A DNA stretch of 64,000 nt from Malachius bipustulatus (Eukaryota > Arthropoda > Insecta > Coleoptera > Melyridae). The notes beneath the pieces were generated by a model. The model saw only the letters and a program-made list of their open reading frames with translations. It was not told the DNA's origin and did not search any database. The DNA lies in NCBI GenBank assembly GCA_910589415.1, contig OU342630.1:14913867-14977866 (forward strand), read 5' to 3'. The translations under genes were made by a program, and so were the position numbers. Positions 31,212-41,592 of the stretch are shown in pieces (within the stretch, counting starts at the first letter, position 1; each line of letters starts with the position of its first letter).

Positions 31212-33636
31212 CAAACTTGCTGTACTGCAACGCTTGCCGGGTGCAAGTTCCAGGCAACGCATACGCTGCACATATTCGGACCAATAAACATAAGAGTCAT
31301 TTTTGGAGGGCCGAAAGTGGACGTGTGGAAGTGAGTAGTACAGCGTACGGAGGCAGGTTAGCGAGCTACAGAGTAAGTAGTGACGAGAAGCGTATTAGTG
31401 TTGACGAATTCATGAGTGATGTGCGAGCAGACATTATAGCGTTGTTGGAAAATGAACTATTGAAAAACGGACCTTTTAAAGTAAATTTAGAGCTGTTTGG
31501 TATTTATTATCTACCAAGTAAGGAGATTAGAGAAGTAAAGTCGTTTATTTTTAGTAATAGAGTAGTGTGTGCCTCAACTAGCTTAGATAGTTTGTATATA
31601 GATATAGTTAGCAAGTTTGACCAAAAAACATCCGAATTCCTAGAGCGGGATTCGGGATGGATTTTGGAACAATTTTTACATGTAGAAGTCAATGTTAATA
31701 AATTTAATCCGCTTAAAGGCAGTTCGTATATACCGCTTCCTCCAAGCATACAAAAGAAAAAAGCTGTGATAAATGTACAAAATAATGACGAGTACTGTTT
31801 CGCATGGAGCATGGTATCAGCTATTTGCGAACCGACAGGTTTGCCCAATCGAGTGTCATCATATCCACATTTTTCAGCAGTGCTCGACTTCACAGGTATA
31901 AGTTTTCCTCTCGCGTTGAAAGACGTACCTAAATTTGAAACGCAAAATAATATTTCAGTTAACGTATATGGTCTGGAAAAAATTTATATTGACGGTTTCG
32001 AGAGGTATCAAATAGTAGGCCCATTGCACTATTCGGAACACAAACGAGCCCGACATGTAAATTTGTTACTAATAGATAACTCTGAAGGAATGCAACATTA
32101 TTGTTACATTAAGAATTTGTCACGTCTAATTTCAAACCAAATTTCGAAACATAACGGTAAAATGTTTTTTTGCGATTGTTGTCTACAATATTTCCGTTCG
32201 GCAGAGATACTTGCTAGACACAAAGAGCACGACTGCAGTCATGTAGCCGTGATACTTCCTACCATAGGTGAGAGGAAGGATAAACTTGGCCGTCAAGTGC
32301 CTAGTAATTTTCTAAAATTTGAAAATTATCAAAAGCAGTTGAGAGTGCCTTTTGTCGTCTTTGCTGATTTTGAATGCCTGTTGAAAAATGTGGAGCAAGC
32401 AGATAATCCTACTACGGACACGTATACAGTTAAAAAGTATGAACATATCCCTTTTTCATTCGCGTACTATATAAAATGTTCTTTCGATGATTCATTGTCA
32501 AAATTCGAAATTTATACCGGCCTAGATGCACCTCAAATGTTTGTGACTAAATTAGAAAACGATTTACAGCGCATCTACCACGATTATTTGAAACCTGTTA
32601 TCCCTATGAAGGCGTTAACACCTCAGCAAGAGGCTTCTTATAGAAGTGCCACAGCGTGTCATATCTGTGAGGAGAGTTTCACATTATCAGATGTTAAAGT
32701 TCGCGATCACTGCCACCTTACTGGGCTATATCGGGGACCGTCACATGCCACCTGCAACATCAACTATAAAGTTCCAAAATTTGTTCCGATTCTATTCCAC
32801 AACCTAAAAAACTATGATGCTCATATCTTGATTAAACATTTAGCACCCAATGGTGAGCGAATCGATATTATCCCTTGCAACTTTGAAAAATATGTATCAT
32901 TCTCTAAATTCCTTCACGTCGACACTGTTAGTGATTCTCGAGGTCATACACGTGATATACACCTGCAGCTGCGGTTTCTCGACAGTTTTCAATTTTTATC
33001 ATCGTCGTTAGAAACTCTTGCAGGTAATTTAGATTCTAATCAGTGTCGAGAAGTAAGAAAAGCGTTTCCTGACGATATTGAATTTTCATTAATTCGTCAA
33101 AAGGGTGTCATGCCATATTCATATCTTGACGATATTTCCAAGCTGCAAGAGACTAGACTACCATGTCGTGGTCGATTTTATGATGAACTGAACCAGGAGT
33201 GCGTTAGTGATGAGGACTTTCAACGCGCTCGATCAGTCTGGGATGCTTTTCACTGTCAAACTCTGGGCGATTATTGTGATTTGTATCTCAAATCGGACGT
33301 TCTTCTTCTAGCTGATGTTTTCGAAAATTATCGAGATCTTTGCTTGTTCACATATCATTTAGATCCCGCTCATTACTACACGGCTCCTGGTTTGAGTTGG
33401 GACGCCATGTTGCGGTTTACAAAAGTGAAGCTAGAACTCCTCACGGATGTCGACATGCTGCATTTTTTTAAGAAGGGTATTCGCGGTGGATGCAGCACAT
33501 GTGTGAAGAGAAAGGCCGAAGCTAACAATCCCTTCAGTGAAAATTATAATCCAGCTAATGAGACCGATTATATCATATACTTAGACATGTCGAATATGTA
33601 CGGTGCCAGCATGCAACGAGTCCTACCAAGGGAGGA

Positions 33637-33795
33637 TTGAAGCATATATACCATTTACATGTGGAGAGTTCTAAAACGGCCTTGAAAATTTCACCTTGAA
33701 ATAATATATTAACGCTAGGTTAGATCATATAGTTCGGCCTTGAAATGAGTCGACCTTGAAGCATATGTACCATTTACATGTGGAGAGTTCTGGAA
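33637..33795 (-). repeat. Inverted terminal-repeat segment fused to the polymerase gene
   Basis: The polymerase frame runs into TTGAAGCATAT, a word of the terminal subrepeat, and from there to about 33790 the DNA is the complement of the element's left end. It then switches at the shared word GGAGAGTTCT into a direct copy of the left end. The shared words at both joints suggest recombination or template switching at microhomology. Confidence 0.75.
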
Positions 33796-34883
33796 CACAA
33801 GGTCAAGGTCGTTTTAGAACTCTCCACATGTAAATGGTACATATGCTTCAAGGTCGACTCATTTCAAGGCCGAACTATATGATCTAACCTAGCGTTAATA
33901 TATTATTTCAAGGTGAAATTTTCAAGGCCGTTTCAGAACTCTCCACATGTAAATGGTACATATGCTTCAAGGTCGACTCATTTCAAGGCCGAACTATATG
34001 ATCTAACCTAGCGTTAATATATTATTTCAAGGCGAAATTTTCAAGGCCGAACTCTCCACATGTAAATGGTACATATGCTTCAAGGTCGTTCTAGAATCCG
34101 CACGTGTAAATCTTCAAGGCCGAACTATATAATCTAACCTAGCGTTAATATATTATTTCAAGGTGAAATTTTCAAGGCGGTTTTAGAACTCTCCACATGT
34201 AAATGGTACATATGCTTCAAGGTCGTTCTAGAATCCGCACGTGTAAATCTTCAAGGCCGAGTTATATGAATTTTTTCAAGGCCGTTTTAGAACTCTCCAC
34301 ATGTAAATCTTCAAGGTAAACAAGGCAAAACAATTTAATTTATTTAAAAAATCTATTTTTCAAGGCCTGACAAAAATCATCAAGTAATTATTTCAGGGTT
34401 ATTGAATAAATAAAAATCAGTTTTTATTAGGTACCTATTAGGTAAACTTGGAGACATGAATATGAAAACACCGCTAGCAGGTGCGGTGGTGTCATGTTAC
34501 CGAGCTCGTCGCGCTGGTGACATGGTTATTATTATATGAATGAGAAAATTAAGCTCCGGCTAGATCATGTAGGTATTTTGTATTGTTATTTCAATCAAAA
34601 TAAAGCCTCGGCTAGATCCTGTAGGTAATGAAATTAATTCAAATAATTTATTGTAGGTTTACATAAGTCGTCAAAAGCTTTTCACATTACAGAAATTTTC
34701 TAAGCCGACTAGATTTACGGCCGTCAAATCGGTTATTTTTCAAGGTTGGAAAGGTGTGAACTGCATGTAATTTTGGAGCTCGAATTATTTCAAGGTTATC
34801 TGAAATATTTCAAAGTCCCAGCACATGTAATTTTGAAGACCGAGATCAAACATTTTAATCTGACATAAATTTCAAGGTAAAAA
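33787..34883 (+). repeat. Direct copy of the element's left end inside its right end
   Basis: About 1.1 kb matches 27357-28430 in the same orientation, including the unique-looking segment from ACTTGGAGACATGAATATGA through TAAGCCGACTAGATTTACGG. Differences are few: small changes and different subrepeat numbers, plus some extra bases near 34730-34800. The copy stops before the promoter at 28501, so no gene is duplicated. Confidence 0.88.
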
Positions 34884-34934
34884 TTCAAGGCCAGGCATTA
34901 GAATTGGCATATGTAAATCTTCAAGGCCAAGTCA

Positions 34935-35241
34935 TATGGTGATTTTACATGTGGAGAGTTCTAAAACGGCCTTGAAAATTTCACCTTGAAATAATATATT
35001 AACGCTAGGTTAGATCATATAGTTCGGCCTTGAAATGAGTCGACCTTGAAGCATATGTACCATTTACATGTGGACAGTTCGACCTTGAAAATTTCACCTT
35101 GAAATAATATATTAACGCTAGGTTAGATCATATAGTTCGGCCTTGAAATGAGTCGACCTTGAAGCATATGTACCATTTACATGTGGAGAGTTCTAAAACG
35201 ACCTTGACCTTGTGTTCCAGAACTCTCCAATTATATCTACT
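34935..35241 (-). repeat. Right terminal inverted repeat of the Polinton-type element
   Basis: Complement of the left end. It ends in AATTATATCTACT and is followed by the second CTTGTC. It carries two inverted copies of the CTAACCTAGCGTTAATA-type subrepeat. Confidence 0.88.
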
Positions 35242-35247
35242 CTTGTC

Positions 35248-36972
35248 TTATGTCAACCGTAAGAGGGGTGAGTCCTCTGTTCCCTCTCGGGTGTCATATG
35301 GTGATGACGTCACTGACCGTCCTTTAGAGGTTGTCAGCTTCTTCGGGACCTTCTTCAATAGTTGCTTTCGGGATGCCAACGTTACTACTCCCTCATACTC
35401 TTCAGATCCCCTTCCCGACGCTGATAGTGGTACGACATTCTTGCCTCTGCTTTCGATGAAGCGGACATTCTACTATCGGTTAAAAAGTTTAGTTCTGCAC
35501 TAACCGCTGGAGTTGATCTGTTTCCGGCCTTTTTTGTGAGGGATTGCGCTCATGTTCTAATGGCTCCATTCCTTCATGTTTTCAACTTGATTCTAAAGAA
35601 TCAAACTTTTCCGGATAAATGGAAAGTGGCCAGGACGGTCCCTATTTTCAAGTCGGGCGACAGGTTTTCTGTAACAGCTTACCGACCAATCGCGCTTCTA
35701 TGTAACTTCTTCAAGCTTTTCGAATTCTGTCTCTTTAGAAGAATAATAACTGACCTCAGTCGGAAACTTTCGACCTGCCAGCATGGTTTCGTTAAGGATA
35801 GATCCACGGTGACGAACTTGGCTGTGATTCAGGAGTTAATCGCTGGGAATTTGGACTTGGGTCTGCAGGTTGATGTCATATATACGGATTTCAGCAAGGC
35901 CTTCGATCGTTTGGATCATTGCACAATCTTGTCCAAGCTACGTAGCTTTGGTTGTTCCGGGGATCTTGTTGCGTTGTTCGAGAGCTATATCACTGGCAGA
36001 AGTCAGTTTGTTGAATTATCTGGATTTCGGTCAGATACGTTTGGTGTGTCTTCTGGTGTTCCTCGGGGATCAGTGCTGGGTCCGCTTCTTTTCAACATCT
36101 TTGTGAATGACGTTGTGAACATTTTTGCGAGCTGCTGTCTTTTATACGCGGATGATCTGAAGATCTATACGGTTGTTAGGTTCATTGATGACGCGGTGCT
36201 TATGCAGGAAATATTAGATATATTCGGGCAATGGTGTGTGAGAAATCATATGGACCTGAATATTGCTAAATGTGCAGTGGTATCTTACTCGCGTAGTAGA
36301 GCTCCTATCCTGTATGACTACGGCTTGTCTGGGGTTCCTTTGACTAGATCTAATAGTGTCAAAGACCTGGGGGTGGTATTTGATTCTAGTTTATCTTTTA
36401 GACAGCATATTGATATGATTACCTCCTCTGCCTATAGGATGTTGGGTTTCGTTATACGCAACTCTAGACAGTTTGTGTGCGCTGACACGATGTTAACTTT
36501 ATTCAAATCCTTAGTAAGATGTCATCTAGAATACGCCTCCCTAATCTGGTTTCCCTCACATCTATCTCACATCAGTTCCCTAGAAACTGTCCAACGCAAA
36601 TTCCTAAAATATTTGTGCTTTAACTTAGATTCTGCGTATCCACCTAGGGGCTTCCCACAGAACGCTCTCTTGGAGAGATTTGGGCTTCACAGTCTACAAA
36701 AACGTCAAGTAACCAGCTCCGTTTTATTTCTATTTAAACTGCTCCATAATATCATTGATTGTCCGCAACTAGTTGAACGATTAAATTTCACTGTCCCTCG
36801 ATTAGGTGCCAGATTTCCCAGTACTTTTTATCTTCCAACGCCTCATACGCGTCTCCTGGAGTCATCACCGATTTACACAATGTGCCAAAATTGTGTGCGT
36901 GTCGAGAACTCTCTCGATATCTTCTGTTCATCAACTTCTGAGATAAAAACGTTGTTTCATTTTGTGCCCTGA
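35248..36972 (+). pseudogene. ORF2 3' part: reverse transcriptase (non-LTR element)
   Basis: The frame resumes with SYVNRKRGESSVPSRVSYGD, the conserved linker before RT, and shifts once near 35450. It is then open for 478 codons to TGA 36970-36972. RT blocks: VPIFKSGDRFSVTAYRPIAL, YTDFSKAFDRLDHCTILSKL (motif A), SGVPRGSVLGPLLFNIFVND (motif B), and LLYADDLKIY with YADD at 36145-36156 (motif C), then KDLGVVFDSSLSF and the thumb-like YASLIWFPSHLSHI. There is no RNase H domain. The catalytic Asp residues are intact, but the upstream breaks and the insert make ORF2 dead. Confidence 0.92.
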
Positions 36973-37280
36973 TTTACTTGCATTTATTGCAACATCCTAT
37001 TTAAAATGTTCATTTTTATTCTCAAATAATATTGTGCTTCTTGTACTTATCACCTGCAGATACTGTTACTGTTACGTTATTTTGCTATGATTTGTATTAA
37101 GTTAGTTTTTTTTTGTAATTCATGTTGATCGATTTTTTTTTCTCCTTTTCTTCTAGTTTATACTTATAATGCTGCTTTGGTTACTTTCTGTGTATATGTT
37201 TAAATTTTGTACTCCCCACCTTAATTGGCTTCGGCTGTTGGTGGCTGTATCAAATAAATAAATGAATAAATAAATAAAAA
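36973..37280 (+). other. 3' untranslated region and tail of the non-LTR element
   Basis: T-rich sequence ending in TTGGCTTCGGCTGTTGGTGG and then (AAATAAATG/AATA)n. A short-repeat tail of this sort, in place of pure poly(A), is usual for this type of element. Confidence 0.75.
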
Positions 37281-37285
37281 GCACA

Positions 37286-37794
37286 AGAAAACATTTTTTG
37301 CCGAATATTTTTATGATATGGCCGCCATCTTATTTTTTTATGAGAATATATGTCATGTGATGCATGGTTTGAAAGGTATTTTAATTCACTAGGTATACAA
37401 AAATATTGCTTTCAAAAATATTGCAAAAAATAAAATTAAAAATAACATAATTATGTATAATAATTATCTGATTTAGGAAATTCGCTATAACACAGTACAA
37501 ATTTAATGAGTAATACTGTTTAATTTTTGATGTTGTAAAAGAACAAAAAATCATGAATCTTAGTGTAGGAGATGTTAATGTTTGCTTTGAACGTTTCGGC
37601 ATAAATAGAAACAACTTATAACTTTTTTTTGTAATATTTTTTTGCTAATATCATTTTTTTATAGAAAATGAAGAGACTTTTCAAATGATCACATGACCTA
37701 TCTTCTCATTTGATTTGACCCCTGAAATTTTCACATTGATGAGTAAAATCGCTCTGGCAACAGAACCTTGGTTCCATACTTAACAGCTACCCTG
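37286..37794. other. Right part of the interrupted TA-type element
   Basis: AT-rich and non-coding up to 37700. The last ~95 bp mirror 19702-19800. The minus-strand frame at 37381-37614 is low-complexity and not credible. Confidence 0.5.
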
Positions 37795-37866
37795 CATATA
37801 GGCTTATTATTGTATCCTACCGTATTTATTCTGTCCTTGGCTAGTCGAACAGTTCAGTACCTCTTA

Positions 37867-38095
37867 TAGTGGACCCAGAGATATAACGAAACGGAATACT
37901 TATCGAACAACCGCATTTTATGCCTTTAACAATAGGGCAGTAGTCATAAAAGTGACCCCCAAGAGCGGAACTAATCTGCTACCCTATACCTTTCCGCTTG
38001 CATTATTTGCTTAGGTTGACAGCAAGTCTGTAAAATCCTCAATAAAATCATTATAATAAACTAAAAATCGTTTCGTTATATCTCTGGTTCCACTA
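37867..38095. mobile_element. TA-type MITE, 229 bp
   Basis: Ends mirror each other over about 27 bp, beginning TAGTGGA(C/A)CCAGAG and containing ATATAACGAAACG, with TA on both flanks (37865-37866 and 38096-38097). Confidence 0.75.
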
Positions 38096-38109
38096 TACAA
38101 GGTTCAACA

Positions 38110-38660
38110 GTCCATTAGCCTAACCAAGGATTTTCTTGCCAGCAGGCCTTCGAAACCGGTTTACTGGCGGGTTCGTGTGATTATAGCGCACTTAAAAATT
38201 ACGTAGAAAGCTGTCTCGTCTTCCGCACCACTGCAAAGTCTGCATGGTGGCTCTTCTCTGTAATAGACTTCTCTATCTTATGAAGATGTAGTCTTAGATG
38301 GTGGTGCACTGTGCAAAGTCCTGTGAGTCCCACCAATGTTCTGATCTGTGTTCTTATTATAGGAGCAATATTTCATTGGCAAGGTTTCGAGGTGGTTATC
38401 TCAACATTATGTTGCCATGATTGTTTCCTAGTGCATGGTTCCTGCATGTTTTGTGTTAATCCCTTGCAAACTTAACCATTAATTTCGTCACGTACCATTT
38501 TTTGTGGTTTCACACGTTGGTTCGGGTCCGGGTTCAGTGAAGGTCTTTGCAGATCTTTTTATGGCTAGTTCGCCTGCAGCCTCGTTTTCAGCTATCCCTC
38601 GATGACCCGGCATCCAAATACTTATCTTATCATTATTTAACCATTGAAGGGACTTTTATA
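38110..38660 (-). pseudogene. RNase H and C-terminal tail of a Jockey/R1-like element
   Basis: The minus strand reads ISIWMPGHRGIAENEAAGEL, the conserved C-terminal part of retrotransposon RNase H. Further on it shows decayed blocks equivalent to the 'GHxxLxxHLHxxG...C..C' tail. Stops and missing Cys residues show decay. It is a different lineage from the fragments at 4210-4790 and 54230-54960, judging from the wording of the shared motifs. Confidence 0.65.
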
Positions 38661-38669
38661 CCATTGAAG

Positions 38670-39890
38670 TCTTGCCATTATTCCCAAATCTTCTTTGATT
38701 TGATTTGGAGCTGAGGTGAACCAGATTTAGCTGCCAGGATCCATGGGAAGCAGGCGACTTCGAGCTGCGATGGATCAGGATAGATAGGAGGCTGCTGCGA
38801 CTTCGAGCAGGTGTGGTTCAAGTTTTGCTGCGAAGATCGATGGGAAGTAGCCGAATTCGAGCCCTGATGGATTTGAGGACGAATCCAGGTTAGGAGAGAC
38901 GAATTGTTAGAAGCAACAACGCATCGGAACGCCCGACATCAAGGACCCGACAGAAATGTTAATGTATCAGTATAGAACATTGCGCAACTTCTTCCATCGT
39001 GTGAAGGACCGATTTCATTATAATATAGTCATAGGGAATAGGAAACAGACGCAGTTAATGTATAGCCGTTGCGATCGAGTCAATTATTAAATGTTATTAT
39101 TATTGCACAATTTAACAAAATAATAATCTTCCTAATACCTACTACTCAGAAAATAATGAGAATACACGGTATTTACCTTATTATTTTCGTTTTATGAAAT
39201 AAAGGTAACGTGTCTGATCAAAAAGCAGCAACGAAGTCAAATTATCTGTTCTACTTATTAATGTAATAATGTAATAAATCTGAATTCTGGTAACAAAGAT
39301 CAACGTGATCTCGACGAAAAATCACGAAGACAACGTATTTCTTCTACCTACTCTAGTTAATATTAAAATTAAGTTCAAAGTAACAGAGATCAACGTGATC
39401 ACGTTCTCGAATCTAATTCGAAGAAATTCGAATAGAATCAAGTGTTCATTTCCTGTTATTTATTTACGCAGTACTCACCAACTAAAATTTCTTATCCTCT
39501 GTAACGCAGAAAAGAGGGAAATAATTACTCACATGTAAATACACAAATTTAATTCGTCAGGGCCGTCGTTTTTCTAGTCACTCACCGTTTCTCTTGACTT
39601 GCGACGTCTCGGCTCACTCCCTAAAGAGTTAAAGCTTGCATAAGTGTCTTATTCCTCCTAAATCTTGCTTAAGCTTATCATTAACTACCGCTTAGCCTTC
39701 TTGGTAGCCTCTCTATAGAGCTTTGACATCACCTTGCTGAACATACGTAAATCACTGTTCAAGGTCATTGCTGAAGTTACTCGACTCAAGACTCTACTTA
39801 AGACATCTTGCTCTTAAGCCGTTGATCGTAGCCTTGCCAAGGTTTACGGCGCCAAGGCACGCTGTGGTAACCAGGATCCACCTCGGTCCT
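38670..39890. other. No recognisable gene
   Basis: A mildly repetitive GA-rich part (38700-38880, with ACTTCGAGC and GATCCATGGGAAG/GATCGATGGGAAG words) is followed by AT-rich DNA. A direct repeat AGATCAACGTGATC occurs at about 39298 and 39387. Confidence 0.4.
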
Positions 39891-39899
39891 CCCGATCTC

Positions 39900-40400
39900 A
39901 AGGTCATTCGCGGGAGGTCGGCAGGATCCTCTCGATCCTTCACTTCCGGGGAACCACCAGGCGGTCAGCAGGATCCATCTTGATCCTTCACGTCCGGTTA
40001 GAGACCACTAGGCGTTCTGCAGGATCATCCTCTCGATCCTTCACGCCCAGACCACCAGGCGTTCTGCAGGATCATCCTCTCGATCCTTCACGCCCGGTTT
40101 CAGAAACCACTCACGGGTGATCGGCAGGATCATCCTCTCGATCCTTCACGCCCGGAACAAAGTCAGGCCTCACTGGCCTCCACTCTGACTTACACATGCA
40201 GGTCACCGGGCCACACGGGCCGCTCTCAGGTCTCTCGGGTCGGCACCCGTTCACAGCCTCACAGGCTACTGACCTTCTCTCGCCGCTCTCAGGTCTCTCG
40301 GGTCGACACCCGTTCTCAGCCTCACAGGCTACTGACCTTCTCTCAGGGACTTAAGCAAACACATTCAAGGCTTCAGGCCTTGAAGGCTGTGAGCAGCCTA
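39900..40400. repeat. GC-rich tandem repeats (two kinds)
   Basis: Four to five copies of a ~55-bp unit ending GATCCTTCACG(C/T)CCGG, with GCAGGATCATCCTCTCGATC, cover about 39917-40156. Two copies of a ~67-bp unit containing CTCTCAGGTCTCTCGGGTCG and CAGCCTCACAGGCTACTGAC cover about 40221-40347. Base composition is unlike the AT-rich surroundings. No coding frame spans the region. It may be the terminal repeat or leader of an unidentified retroelement. Confidence 0.65.
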
Positions 40401-40449
40401 CCACCAGGTGGCCGAATGTAAGGAACATTTTAGTAGGATGGCACTGCAA

Positions 40450-41592
40450 GCACCCGACCGCCGGTTCTTCCCAGGTTTAACCAGTTAACCTCTCCCGGTT
40501 ATACTGACTGACTTGCGGCTATTTTTAGATCACGCTCATACGCAGAAAGATTGGTACTTGCCCATGAGAGTTCAGCGAGAATTAACATATTGTTAATTGT
40601 TTTGCTGAATCCAATTATTTCTTTTCTTTTGTTTTTCTTAAATAATAAAGGAGCTATGGAGAAAATGAAAAATTGGAGTTTTTCAGATTTTTTAAAGAAT
40701 ATTTGAGAAACAATCACAGATAGCTTGTTTGTCTTCACGGATTCGCCATTGCCACAAAATAGAGCAACTTTTCTCCAATTTAACCGACCTTCTATCTCTT
40801 AGTGTTTACGAGATATTTTATTTTACTATAGGGAAACTAAAAGTGTTGCAAGTGCTATTTGTACAACCTATTTTTAAGTTTTTCAATCGTAAAAAAATAT
40901 GTGAATATTATGAATATATCTCTTTAAATTTACCAGAAACAATTAGAATATTTATTCGCATACATTTGCATTTATCGTCTGCAATTAGTATATATTTTAT
41001 TGCTTCTGGTATTATAAAACATTCAGTATTTCCCTATTTATAATGAATATGTATCAGTTTCAGTCATTAGAGTAATGGTTTCGCTATTAGTGCGTTGATA
41101 CTCCGAAATGATTATTTCAATTCAATAACGACATGGAATCGCATGCACTGTTGACAAAATTAACTAATATGGAAGTGTTTTGCCAGGAGAGATTCAATTC
41201 TGGGCACGTCGTATAACAATCACATTATTTATTAGGCGATATCGTATATAATGCGAATAAACAATTTAGTGAAATCGATATTCAAATGAAAGCTAACATT
41301 GTGGTTCAGAATCAACACTGAAATCAATGCATTAATGTTGATTCTTGCATGTCCTACTACATAGTAATTACTACTAATCTGGTATTCGATAATTAGAGAA
41401 AGCCTATTCCACCAAAAAACTTTGCAGCTTTGCACTTTACGTTGTTCATTTTATTTTTTTTTTATTGAAGAAAAATTGGAAAATTTGCATAAAGGATGAC
41501 CTAGAGAGAATATTCAAAATAATATACTTTATTTCCAAAATTTCAGCACCCTATATCTAGAAAAGGAAGCTTTCCCTGATATAAGTGTATAC
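40450..41592. other. No recognisable gene
   Basis: AT-rich. The 104-codon frame at 40729-41043 is hydrophobic and low-complexity, has no known motif, and is not supported by context. Confidence 0.35.

Larger units (their letters stand above)
30922..33640 (+). pseudogene. Protein-primed-type DNA polymerase B, 3'-truncated, three exons
   Basis: Exons 30922-31027, 31078-31152 and 31212-33640, joined over GT...AG introns of 50 and 59 bp, keep one frame of 869 codons. Residues 5-26 form a zinc finger (CPRC...HLEQGC), and a second C2H2 follows at about 66-85 (YCNACRV...HIRTNKH). Another finger precedes a Cys/His block (CHICEES...DHCHLTGLYRG...CNINY, from residue 543) like the endonuclease VII-type insert of these polymerases. 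Exonuclease motifs: DFE (446-448), NLKNYD (ending at D596) and YLKSD (D756). Polymerase motif A is LDMSNMYG (D852). The frame ends 18 residues later in terminal-repeat DNA, so motifs B and C (the YxDTD catalytic site) and the thumb are missing. It cannot polymerise DNA. Confidence 0.82.
27344..35241 (+). mobile_element. Polinton/Maverick-type element, rearranged deletion derivative
   Basis: The element is 7,898 bp. It begins AGTAGATATAATTGGAGAG and ends with the exact complement, so its termini are AG...CT. It is flanked by the six-base duplication CTTGTC (27338-27343 and 35242-35247). Six-base duplications, AG termini, long terminal repeats with internal subrepeats and a protein-primed DNA polymerase B are the defining marks of Polintons. 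Usual Polintons are 15-20 kb and also encode integrase, packaging ATPase, protease and capsid proteins. None of these is present here, and the polymerase is truncated. The copy is thus defective by itself. A relation to bidnavirus-like or adintovirus-like relatives with similar polymerases cannot be excluded. Confidence 0.85.
19803..37280 (+). mobile_element. Jockey/CR1-like non-LTR retrotransposon carrying two nested elements
   Basis: In order it holds a 5' leader (19803-20117), ORF1 with PHD-like and CCHC zinc motifs (20118-26220, split by Copia), ORF2 with an apurinic-type endonuclease (26176-27343) and reverse transcriptase (35248-36972, split from it by the Polinton-type insert), a 3' leader, and an (AATA)n-rich tail ending at 37280. 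A tentative five-base duplication GCACA lies at 19798-19802 and 37281-37285. Without its inserts it is about 4.8 kb, the usual full length of such elements. Both ORFs now carry stops and frameshifts. PHD-like ORF1 is more typical of CR1, while the CCHC array is usual in Jockey, so I leave the clade open. Confidence 0.85.
19702..37794. mobile_element. TA-type inverted-repeat element split by the nested retrotransposon
   Basis: The left end (19702-19800) and the complement of the right end (37700-37794) share about 90 bp: CAGGGTAGCTGTTAA, then ATGGAACCAAGG(C/T)TCTGTTGCCAGA, then GAAAATTTCA(T/G)GGGTCAA. The left flank is TA, the right is CA. The natural reading is one old MITE-like element of about 600 bp that later received the non-LTR retrotransposon. 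The alternative is two separate copies that happen to lie either side. Confidence 0.5.

Noticed and set aside
31507..31893. 128-codon minus-strand frame under the polymerase gene
   Set aside because: It lies antisense to a clear PolB exon with conserved motifs and has no motif of its own; it is a shadow.
27344..35241. An integrated bidnavirus or densovirus genome
   Set aside because: Polymerase type and small genes could fit loosely, but the 6-bp duplication, AG termini and subrepeat-built ends fit Polintons better, and no capsid or NS1 helicase is present.
19702..37794. An 18-kb composite DNA transposon moved by its outer inverted repeats
   Set aside because: The outer repeats belong to a small TA-type element, and everything between is explained by later insertions with their own duplications.
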